Source: an uncultured Eubacteriales bacterium (GTDB lineage Bacteria > Bacillota > Clostridia > Oscillospirales > QAMX01). From it: 13,998 bases of DNA. Below the pieces are notes generated by a model that was given only the letters and a program-made list of their open reading frames with translations, had not been told where the DNA came from and searched no databases. The position numbers and the translations under genes were made by a program. This document shows, piece by piece, positions 7,181-13,916 of this stretch (positions are counted from its first letter, which is position 1; each line of letters opens with the position of its first letter). The DNA lies in contig CAJLFQ010000059.1 of assembly GCA_905205975.1 (NCBI GenBank), positions 1-13,998 on the forward strand, written 5' to 3'.

Positions 7181-8357
7181 AACAAACCCGAACTTTGGTC
7201 TGTTGGTGGAAAATTACCTGTTTGCAGACATTTCCAAACGCGTAGCCGATTTCACAGCGGCCGGCGGAAACGGTCAGAGAGTCATCAAAATGGGCATCGG
7301 CGATGTGACGCTTCCGCTGGCGGATGCGGTAATCGAAGCGATGCACAGCGCGGTATCTGAAATGGGCGTCAAAGAAACGTTTCAGGGCTATCCGCCTTAT
7401 GACGGGTATCCGTTCCTGAAAAAAGCAATCTCCGACTATTATCGTGCACGCAGCATTGACATCGATCCGTCGGAAGTCTATGTCGGTGACGGCGCAAAAA
7501 GCGACTTGGGCAACATCACCGACCTGTTTTCAAATGACAATATTGTGCTGGTTCCGGATCCGGTTTATCCGGTTTATGTAGACAGCAACCTGATGCTGAA
7601 CCGCGAAATTCGTTATCTGGATGCCAATGAATCCAACGGTTATCTGCCGCTCCCGGATGACAAAACCGTCGGAGACATCATATACCTCTGCTCCCCAAAC
7701 AATCCGACTGGCGCGGTGTATACGCATGACCAGCTGGCGCAATGGGTTGCGTTCGCAAGAGAACATGGCTCGGTCATTCTGTTTGATGCAGCCTATGAGG
7801 CTTTTGTCACGGATCCGACGCTCCCCCGCTCTATCTTCGAGGTTCCGGGTGCGGAAACCTGCGCAATTGAGTTTTGCTCGTTCTCAAAAACAGCTGGCTT
7901 TACGGGGACGCGCTGCGGCTATACGGTGATTCCGAACGCCTTGTCCGTTCAGGGAACGCAGCTGGGCAAACTCTGGCTGCGCCGCCAGTCTACCAAATAT
8001 AACGGAACGGCCTATATCATTCAGCGTGGTGCGGCTGCGGTCTTTACGGAAGAAGGAACTCGTCAGACCCGTGAGGCAATCCGCTATTATCTGGATAATG
8101 CCCGCATCATCATGGACTTCCTTGACAAAAAGGGCATTTCATACACAGGCGGCGAAAATTCACCGTACATCTGGCTGAAATGCCCGAATGGTATGGAATC
8201 ATGGGCGTTTTTCGATGAACTGCTGAACAAAGCAGCCGTAGTAGGCACGCCGGGATGCGGTTTCGGCAAAAACGGGAACGGACGGTTCCGTCTGACATCC
8301 TTTGGAAACCGCGAAGACACGCTGGAGGCTGTAAGTCGGCTGGACGCTATTTTTTAG
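7173..8357 (+). CDS. dapL: LL-diaminopimelate aminotransferase
   Basis: PLP enzyme of the class I/II aminotransferase fold that converts tetrahydrodipicolinate directly to LL-diaminopimelate with glutamate as amino donor; DapF then epimerises the product. The protein is 394 residues, near the usual 400-410. Visible family blocks are KMGIGDVTLPL near residue 35, ETFQGYPPYDGYPFL, YVGDGAKSDLGN, PDPVYPVYVDSN, SPNNPTGAV and the PLP lysine Lys239 in SFSKTAGFTGTRCGY. The start is ATG 7173, inside the dapF end; AAGGAG (7155-7160) precedes it by 12 bases, a rather long spacing. The earlier in-frame start at 7104 lies deep in dapF and is unsupported. At the 3' end the gene overlaps the convergent transporter gene by 11 bases. 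Confidence 0.95.
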   Translation: MVKTNPNFGLLVENYLFADISKRVADFTAAGGNGQRVIKMGIGDVTLPLADAVIEAMHSAVSEMGVKETFQGYPPYDGYPFLKKAISDYYRARSIDIDPSEVYVGDGAKSDLGNITDLFSNDNIVLVPDPVYPVYVDSNLMLNREIRYLDANESNGYLPLPDDKTVGDIIYLCSPNNPTGAVYTHDQLAQWVAFAREHGSVILFDAAYEAFVTDPTLPRSIFEVPGAETCAIEFCSFSKTAGFTGTRCGYTVIPNALSVQGTQLGKLWLRRQSTKYNGTAYIIQRGAAAVFTEEGTRQTREAIRYYLDNARIIMDFLDKKGISYTGGENSPYIWLKCPNGMESWAFFDELLNKAAVVGTPGCGFGKNGNGRFRLTSFGNREDTLEAVSRLDAIF

Positions 8358-9048
8358 ATGCAGCACCCGGCAAGTCGTTTGTGAGCGGGCGGATTTTGCG
8401 TGCGATGTATAAAAACGGCGTATCCGCTGCTGCAATCATGACTTTGACGGCGTAGGTGCTGAAAATCAGAACCACCACGGTCTTGAAGGAATGAATTCCG
8501 ACAAAGGCAAGCAAGGTAAACATCGCCGAATCAAACAACTGCGTTGTAATGGTTGCCAGATTATTTCGCAGCCACAGATGTTTTCCGCCTGTTTTTTCCC
8601 GGATAAATGAATAGAGCCAGATGTCAACCCGCTGCATGATCAGATAGGTGACGATGCTGGCAACCGTCAGCCGGGGTGTGATGGCAAAGATGGTTTTCAG
8701 GCTGGCATCTGCAAAGTCTCCGTCGGCAGGCCGGAACAAAAGTGTCAGCTGCGTCATGATGACAAACACAACCGTGACAAAGAAGCCGAGAAAAACGGTT
8801 TTGTTGGCTTCCTTCTGCCCGTACATCTCGCACAGAATGTCGGTGGCTAAAAACGTGCTGCCGTACACGACATTGCCCAGCGTAACGGAAACCCCGAATA
8901 ACTTGATCAGTTTGGCTGCTTCAATGTTGGAAAGAATCATGGCAACACAGATCCAGACATAAAGCCCTGTTTTTCCGAAAAAACGGTATGCAGCCAGCAG
9001 AAGCAGAAACGACACGACGATAGAAAGCAAAAAGTACAGCTCGTTCAA
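8347..9048 (-). CDS. queuosine precursor transporter family protein (YhhQ/VUT, COG1738-like)
   Basis: Integral membrane protein of about 233 residues with roughly six hydrophobic segments. The first is LLSIVVSFLLLLAAYRF; later ones include FLGFFVTVVFVIMTQ and MFTLLAFVGIHSF. The hallmark is ATDILCEMYGQKEANK, the signature of the YhhQ family, whose E. coli member imports queuosine precursors for tRNA modification. The same superfamily includes other vitamin transporters, so the exact substrate is inferred. I choose TTG 9048 as start because AAAAGGGG (9057-9064 on the complement) lies 8 bases upstream. A GTG at 9078 would add 10 residues (YAPGKGDSA and one more) and has no good ribosome site. 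It is the only minus-strand gene here, with its own promoter, and converges on dapL. Confidence 0.88.
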   Translation of the reverse strand: MNELYFLLSIVVSFLLLLAAYRFFGKTGLYVWICVAMILSNIEAAKLIKLFGVSVTLGNVVYGSTFLATDILCEMYGQKEANKTVFLGFFVTVVFVIMTQLTLLFRPADGDFADASLKTIFAITPRLTVASIVTYLIMQRVDIWLYSFIREKTGGKHLWLRNNLATITTQLFDSAMFTLLAFVGIHSFKTVVVLIFSTYAVKVMIAAADTPFLYIARKIRPLTNDLPGAASKK

Positions 9049-9098
9049 AGCGGAATCCCCTTTTCCGGGTGCGTACACCCTGCAAATATATAGGTGTT

Positions 9099-9127
9099 AT
9101 TTTACCGGTTTCTCTGTGGTTTGTCAA
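9099..9127 (-). promoter_or_regulatory. promoter of the YhhQ-family transporter gene
   Basis: Reading the complement, TTGACA (9127-9122) and TAAAAT (9104-9099) are 17 bases apart. Transcription should begin near 9092, leaving a leader of about 45 bases. The leader contains a perfect short hairpin, GGGTG/CACCC with a four-base TACG loop, ending a few bases before the Shine-Dalgarno sequence. The -35 box is part of an inverted repeat TTGTCA (9121-9126) / TGACAA (9140-9145), a possible operator. Confidence 0.75.
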
Positions 9128-9138
9128 GCAGTAACCGT

Positions 9139-9168
9139 GTGACAAGCCGCTTAACCCCATCATGAAAT
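9139..9168 (+). promoter_or_regulatory. weak candidate promoter of the epimerase/LarA-like operon
   Basis: GTGACA (9139-9144) and TGAAAT (9163-9168), 18 bases apart, are the best rightward promoter match in the divergent gap. The region also carries TCATGA twice (9160-9165, 9168-9173) and TGACAA twice (9140-9145, 9171-9176), which could be regulator sites. The match is modest. Confidence 0.3.
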
Positions 9169-9204
9169 CATGACAAAGAAACAAACCAGAAAGGAATCAA
9201 TCTC

Positions 9205-10062
9205 ATGAAACAATATCCGATTGGCATTATGCTGGAATGCTTCAAAAAGCCGTTTGACGAATCTCTTCGCATTGCACGGGAGATCGGAGCAGACGCCCTT
9301 CAAATTGGCCTGTTTGCATTGGATCAGCCGCATGCCGCGCGCATGGAAGCGCTGGACCGAATCAAATCCAACGGTCTGCGCGTATCTGCGGTCTGCGGCG
9401 ATTTGGGCGGCCATGGATTCACCCGCGCAGAAGACAATGCAGCAAAAATCGAAACGTCGAAACGGATCATGGAGCTGGCGCTGGATTTTGAAACCAACGT
9501 GGTAACGACGCATATTGGCGTCATTCCAGCAGACCGCGGCGGATGCTATGGCGTTCTTTCAGAAGCCTGCGCGGCACTGGGGCGCTTTGGGGAACAATGC
9601 GGCGCCCGTTTTGCCATTGAAACCGGCCCGGAAACACCGGAAGTGCTCAACGACTTTTTGAACCAGCTTCAGACCAAAGGCATCGGCGTCAATTTTGATC
9701 CGGCCAACTTGGTGATGGTGACAGGCGCCGATCCGATCCAAGGTGTCTATACCCTGAAGGACAAGATTGTCCACACCCACGCAAAAGACGGCATCATGCT
9801 GAAGCAGACGGATCCCGCTGTGATCTACGGGATTTTTGCAGACGGCGGTATTGAAGATTTTAGAATGGAAGAGTATTTCCGCGAGGTCCCGCTCGGTCAA
9901 GGCAATGTCAATCTCCCGGCTTGGCTGGCGGCGCTTTCCGACATCGGCTATCAGGGGGTTGTGACTGTTGAACGTGAAGTCGGAACCGATCCGGTTGGCG
10001 ATATTTCGATGGCAGTCCGCTACCTGAAAGAGCAGATGCAGACTGCAGGAGAAAAGCGATGA
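9205..10062 (+). CDS. sugar phosphate isomerase/epimerase-like TIM-barrel protein
   Basis: A 285-residue protein of the xylose-isomerase-like TIM-barrel superfamily (AP endonuclease family 2 fold). Such enzymes isomerise or epimerise sugars, inositols or sugar acids using a divalent metal. Candidate metal ligands fall at the expected strand ends: Glu139 in IETGPE, Asp165 in FDPANL, His190 and His192 in VHTHAKD, and Glu256 in VEREV. The GQGNV motif ahead of the last ligand is also typical. There is no signal peptide. AAGGA (9191-9195) lies 9 bases before ATG 9205. Its stop codon overlaps the start of the next gene (ATGA), so the two products are probably made together and may act on the same substrate. 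The substrate cannot be read from sequence. Confidence 0.87.
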   Translation: MKQYPIGIMLECFKKPFDESLRIAREIGADALQIGLFALDQPHAARMEALDRIKSNGLRVSAVCGDLGGHGFTRAEDNAAKIETSKRIMELALDFETNVVTTHIGVIPADRGGCYGVLSEACAALGRFGEQCGARFAIETGPETPEVLNDFLNQLQTKGIGVNFDPANLVMVTGADPIQGVYTLKDKIVHTHAKDGIMLKQTDPAVIYGIFADGGIEDFRMEEYFREVPLGQGNVNLPAWLAALSDIGYQGVVTVEREVGTDPVGDISMAVRYLKEQMQTAGEKR

Positions 10063-11366
10063 ACAGCCTCTTTTACTATGAAGCGGATCGCCAGAACGGC
10101 TGCGGCCTGACGGACGCGGAATTGGACCATGCGGTTGCGGCATTCCTGCAATCGCTGAATGCTCCGCCGCGAAAAGTTTTGCTGCTGCCGCCGGATATCA
10201 CGCGTCTGCACTCTGCCGGCGGTCTTCTTGCGGCCAAACTGTACCACGCTCTCAAAGAATCGGCCGACGTCTGGCTGATGCCCGCGCTGGGAACGCATGA
10301 ACCCATGACGCAGGCAGAACGACGCCGGTTCTTCGGCGACATCCCGGACGACCGCTTTTTGGTTCACGACTGGCGAAATGACGTCCGAAAAATCGGGACA
10401 GTACCGGCGGATTTCGTCCGTGAAGTGTCAGAAGGCATTGTGGATGAGGCGATTGACGTTGAGGTCAACCATTTGCTGTTCGACGGCGGTTTTGACCTGA
10501 TTGTCTCCCTGGGGCAGGTTGTCCCGCATGAAGTTGTCGGCATGGCGAACTACTCCAAAAATATTTTCGTTGGCGTCGGCGGTTCGAAGCTCATCAACCA
10601 GTCGCACATGCTCGGCGCTTTGTATGGGCTGGAGCGAATGATGGGGCGCGACCACACGCCTGTCCGCCGGGTATTCGACTATGCGCATACGCACTTTTTG
10701 GCATCCCTCCCTCTTTACTTCTTCCAAACGGTCACAACAGCGTCTTCATCCGGCGTCCATATCCACGGCTTGTTTATCGGTGACCATCGAGACGTCTTTG
10801 AAGCGGCGGTCAAGTTGGCGCAGGAGAAAAACATGATCTTTGTGGAACGGCCGTTTCGCAAAGCGGTTGTTTATCTGGATCCTGCTGAGTTTAAGAGCAC
10901 TTGGCTCGGCAACAAAGCCATTTACCGGACGCGTATGGCAATGGCGGATGGAGGCGAACTGATCATTTTGGCGCCGGGTGTCCGCCGATTTGGCGAAGAT
11001 CCGGAGAATGACCGCGTGATCCGGCTGTTTGGCTATGCCGGACGGGAAAATGTGCTGCGGATGTTCCGGACGGAACCGGAACTGCAGCGAAACCAATCGG
11101 TTGCGGCGCATTTGGTGCACGGTTCGTCAGACGGGCGTTTCTCCATTACCTATTGTACGGATCCTTCTCTGCTGTCAGCGGAGGAAGTCGAGTCCGTTGG
11201 ATACCGGCATATGGCATATCACGAAGCCATCCAACGCTACGACCCGGACAAGCTGTCAGACGGCTTCTGTACGCTTCCGAATGGCGAAGAAGTGTTTTAT
11301 ATCAGCAATCCAGCATTGGGGCTCTGGGCCGATCCTGAACGGTTCTACGGCACATCCAACGCGTGA
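10059..11366 (+). CDS. LarA-family (DUF2088) nickel-pincer racemase/epimerase homologue
   Basis: A 435-residue protein of the lactate racemase superfamily. LarA carries a covalently bound nickel pincer nucleotide. The metal and cofactor positions of Lactobacillus LarA (Asp72, His108, His174, Lys184, His200) have counterparts here: Asp46 in PPDITR, His80 in LGTHEPMT, His157 in VVPHEVVG, Lys167 in NYSKN and His183 in NQSHML. The spacings 157-167-183 equal those of 174-184-200 exactly. The surrounding text is divergent: NYSKN replaces the usual GFSGGRK. This suggests the cofactor site is kept but the substrate is not lactate. Members of this superfamily act on varied 2-hydroxy acids, including sugar acids, which fits the coupled TIM-barrel epimerase upstream. 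No larB, larC or larE cofactor-synthesis gene is in the window. The name is a homology call; the activity is untested. Confidence 0.85.
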   Translation: MNSLFYYEADRQNGCGLTDAELDHAVAAFLQSLNAPPRKVLLLPPDITRLHSAGGLLAAKLYHALKESADVWLMPALGTHEPMTQAERRRFFGDIPDDRFLVHDWRNDVRKIGTVPADFVREVSEGIVDEAIDVEVNHLLFDGGFDLIVSLGQVVPHEVVGMANYSKNIFVGVGGSKLINQSHMLGALYGLERMMGRDHTPVRRVFDYAHTHFLASLPLYFFQTVTTASSSGVHIHGLFIGDHRDVFEAAVKLAQEKNMIFVERPFRKAVVYLDPAEFKSTWLGNKAIYRTRMAMADGGELIILAPGVRRFGEDPENDRVIRLFGYAGRENVLRMFRTEPELQRNQSVAAHLVHGSSDGRFSITYCTDPSLLSAEEVESVGYRHMAYHEAIQRYDPDKLSDGFCTLPNGEEVFYISNPALGLWADPERFYGTSNA

Positions 11367-11443
11367 ATCAAGGATGTTTTTTCACAGGGAGCATCAAAAC
11401 GCTTCCGGTGCACATTGTATTTTGAAAGGCAGGTCTTGCTGTT

Positions 11444-12529
11444 ATGGCAGCAAATGAAATGAATCTGAGACGCATCCAATCGGCACTTGCCGACGGAAAA
11501 TTCCCGGCCAAGGCGCTTTTGCTGGTTTCGCCGGTCAACCGCTTTTTTGCAACGGGCTTCCCCTCTTCGGCCGGTATGGTGCTGATTACACCGAATGACT
11601 GCCGGATGATGACGGACTTCCGCTACTTTGAGGCGGCGCAGAAGGCGCTGCCCCATATCCGGCTGGAAATGATGCAGCGTGGTCATCGCTATGCTGACTT
11701 GGTCAATGCAGCCCTTGCAGAGCTGGATGTCCACGAACTCTGCTATGAAGACGGCGAAACGACCGTCGCGGACTATAACGCACTGAAGGAATCGATCCAT
11801 GCAGAGCTTCTGCCGGTCGGCCGTCAACTTGCCTACCTGCGTGCAGTCAAAACGGAAGAGGAACTGGACGCCATGCGCGGAGCGCAGGCGGCGACAGATG
11901 CAGCCTTTGAAAAGATCCTTTCGGATATCCACGCGGGCATGACGGAAAAAGAAATCGAAGCCCGTTTGATTTACCATCTCTATGCCTGCGGCGGCGAAAA
12001 GCTTTCGTTTGACCCGATTGTCGTCAGCGGCCCGAACGGCTCTCTGCCGCATGGTCATGCAGGAGACCGTCAAGTCTGCCGCGGTGATTTTATCACCATG
12101 GACTTTGGCGTCATTTACAAAGGCTATTGTTCCGACATGACTCGTACAGTCGCGGTCGGAAGCGTCAGCGACGAAATGCGCGAAATCTATGAAATCGTGC
12201 TGGAGGCCCAGTCGATTGGCTTGCGCGAAGCACGCGCCGGACGGAAATGGTCTGAGGTCGACGGCGCAGCGCGTTCCTTTATTGCATCCAAGGGATATGG
12301 CGAATACTTTGGCCACGGCCTTGGCCACAGCCTTGGCTTGGAAGTTCATGAGAGCCTGAATTACAGCGCAGAGACAGGCGATCTGACACCGGAAAACGGC
12401 GTCGTCTCCTGCGAGCCGGGGATTTATCTGCCGGGAAAATTTGGCGTCCGCATTGAAGACTGCGTGATTCTGAAAAAGGACGGCTGTGAAAATCTGGCAA
12501 AATCCAAAAAAAATCTTCTCATTCTCTGA
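11444..12529 (+). CDS. Xaa-Pro peptidase, M24B family
   Basis: Cytosolic dimetal peptidase that removes or splits residues next to proline. The protein has 361 residues: an N-terminal creatinase-like domain (about 1-130) and a pita-bread catalytic domain. All five metal ligands are visible: Asp220 in TMDFG, Asp231 in SDMTRT, His295 in GHGLGHSLG (His291 is the adjacent conserved histidine), Glu324 in SCEPGIY and Glu338 in RIEDCV. The start ATG 11444 is preceded by AGGT at 11431-11434, a moderate ribosome site. It lies 77 bases after the LarA-like gene with no clear terminator. In many Firmicutes a gene of this type stands directly before efp; here the PRPP synthetase gene separates them. Confidence 0.93.
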   Translation: MAANEMNLRRIQSALADGKFPAKALLLVSPVNRFFATGFPSSAGMVLITPNDCRMMTDFRYFEAAQKALPHIRLEMMQRGHRYADLVNAALAELDVHELCYEDGETTVADYNALKESIHAELLPVGRQLAYLRAVKTEEELDAMRGAQAATDAAFEKILSDIHAGMTEKEIEARLIYHLYACGGEKLSFDPIVVSGPNGSLPHGHAGDRQVCRGDFITMDFGVIYKGYCSDMTRTVAVGSVSDEMREIYEIVLEAQSIGLREARAGRKWSEVDGAARSFIASKGYGEYFGHGLGHSLGLEVHESLNYSAETGDLTPENGVVSCEPGIYLPGKFGVRIEDCVILKKDGCENLAKSKKNLLIL

Positions 12530-12549
12530 AAAATCGTCTTGTTCGTCAC

Positions 12550-12579
12550 TTGCCAGATGCATGGCAGATGCGGTATAAT
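12550..12579 (+). promoter_or_regulatory. promoter of the PRPP synthetase gene with embedded repeats
   Basis: TTGCCA (12550-12555) and a perfect TATAAT (12574-12579) are 18 bases apart. Transcription should begin near 12586, giving a leader of about 70 bases. Inside the promoter TGCCA (12551-12555) and TGGCA (12562-12566) form an inverted repeat, and CAGATGC occurs twice (12554-12560, 12565-12571), 11 bases apart. Either could be an operator. Confidence 0.7.
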
Positions 12580-12654
12580 ATAGGTGTGTTTCTTTTTGTG
12601 TCCGAGAAGCGCAAAAAAGCAGATCTGATTCTGTGATTTGGAGGAATGACTAAG

Positions 12655-13821
12655 ATGGTGTTGGAAGAACTGCACAATCTTCCCGTCGGTGAATTGGCCA
12701 TCATCGGCATGCGCGGATGCGAGGATATCTGTGCAAGCATCAACCGATATCTGGTGAGCTGGCGGAAGGATGTCGTCAAAAAAGGATTGATTGCGCCGTC
12801 CATCGTGGATGAATATACGCGCGACTCCTATATGCTCGATGTCCGCTGCCCGCGCTTTGGTACGGGTGAAGCCAAAGGCATGATTACCTCATCTGTCCGG
12901 GGTGACGATTTGTACATCATTGTCGACTGCTTCAACTATGGTGTAACGTATCGTATGTACGGTCAGGAAGTTCCTATGAGCCCGGATGATTATTTCCAGG
13001 ACCTGAAGCGGATTATTTCTGCCGCAGCAGGCAAACCCAGACGTGTCACGGTCATTATGCCGATGCTGTACGAATCCAGACAGCATCGCCGCTCTGCGCG
13101 GGAATCGCTGGACTGCGCCCTGGCTCTGCAGGAGCTTGTCCGCATGGGCGTTGACAACATCATCACGTTTGACGCGCACGATGCGCGCGTGCAAAACGCC
13201 ATTCCGAACACAAGTTTTGAGACGGTTCCTTCCACCTATCAGATGATCAAAGCGCTCGGCAACAACACGGAAGACCTGAAGATCGACAAAGAACACCTGA
13301 TGGTTGTTTCGCCGGATGAAGGCGGCATGAACCGCTGCATTTTCTATTCGACGCTTCTCGGCATTGATCTCGGTATGTTCTATAAACGCCGCGACTACTC
13401 AACCATTGTCAACGGCCGCAATCCGATCATTGCGCATGAGTTCCTTGGCACCAATGTTGACGGAAAGGATATCATTATCGTTGATGATATGATTTCCTCC
13501 GGCGATTCGACCATCGACATTGCGCGCCAATTGAAAGAGCGCAATGCACGCCGTATTTTTGCCTGTTCAACCTTCGGTCTCTTCGTAGAAGGGCTGGATG
13601 CCTTTGACAAAGCATATGAAGAAGGCTATATCGAGCGGGTCTTTACGACAAACCTCATTTACCGCAATCCGGAGCTCCGGAAACGTCCGTGGTACTGCGA
13701 AGTTGATATGTCCAAATACATCGCATACATCATCAACACACTGAACCATGACCAATCCATGAGCGAGCTTTTGGACCCTTCGGCTCGTGTTCAGCGCTTC
13801 CTGGCGAAGCTTGGCAAATAA
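12655..13821 (+). CDS. prs: ribose-phosphate pyrophosphokinase, long clostridial-type form
   Basis: Makes phosphoribosyl pyrophosphate from ribose 5-phosphate and ATP for purine, pyrimidine, histidine, tryptophan and NAD synthesis. The fold is recognised from ESRQHRRSARESLD (140-153, counterpart of the YARQDR..REP catalytic loop), FDAHDARVQ (172-180, counterpart of the DLH metal site) and the PRPP-binding loop VDDMISSGDST (276-286). At 388 residues it is about 70 longer than the usual 310-320, with extra N-terminal sequence and altered motifs. I place the start at ATG 12655, 10 bases after GGAGG (12640-12644); the in-frame ATG 12646 is only one base from that site and cannot be used well. It has its own promoter and is followed by efp. 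The family is clear, although the divergence leaves some doubt about kinetic or allosteric properties. Confidence 0.9.
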   Translation: MVLEELHNLPVGELAIIGMRGCEDICASINRYLVSWRKDVVKKGLIAPSIVDEYTRDSYMLDVRCPRFGTGEAKGMITSSVRGDDLYIIVDCFNYGVTYRMYGQEVPMSPDDYFQDLKRIISAAAGKPRRVTVIMPMLYESRQHRRSARESLDCALALQELVRMGVDNIITFDAHDARVQNAIPNTSFETVPSTYQMIKALGNNTEDLKIDKEHLMVVSPDEGGMNRCIFYSTLLGIDLGMFYKRRDYSTIVNGRNPIIAHEFLGTNVDGKDIIIVDDMISSGDSTIDIARQLKERNARRIFACSTFGLFVEGLDAFDKAYEEGYIERVFTTNLIYRNPELRKRPWYCEVDMSKYIAYIINTLNHDQSMSELLDPSARVQRFLAKLGK

Positions 13822-13827
13822 CCACGC

Positions 13828-13849
13828 AAAAAAATCGCGTCGAACGCGA
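13828..13849 (-). terminator. intrinsic terminator facing leftward, downstream of prs
   Basis: TCGCGT (13835-13840) and ACGCGA (13844-13849) form a 6-bp stem with a three-base loop. On the complement the stem is followed by seven T (13834-13828), the pattern of an intrinsic terminator for transcripts coming from the right. On the + strand the U tract is missing, so it should not stop prs transcription well. Confidence 0.55.
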
Positions 13850-13857
13850 AATAGGGC

Positions 13858-13886
13858 TTGAAATTTGAGCTCAAATGTTATAAAAT
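13858..13886 (+). promoter_or_regulatory. efp promoter with a 14-bp palindrome in the spacer
   Basis: TTGAAA (13858-13863) and TAAAAT (13881-13886) are 17 bases apart. Between them lies the perfect palindrome ATTTGAGCTCAAAT (13863-13876), sharing one base with the -35 box, an ideal repressor position. Transcription should begin near 13893; GGAGG at 13905-13909 then serves the efp ATG at 13917. Confidence 0.7.
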
Positions 13887-13916
13887 AGACAGGTAATCAA
13901 TTTTGGAGGTATCTAG

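Noticed and set aside
9049..9092. preQ1 class I riboswitch in the transporter leader
   Set aside because: The hairpin loop has only four bases and the A-rich tail with its conserved motif is missing, so the known consensus does not fit.
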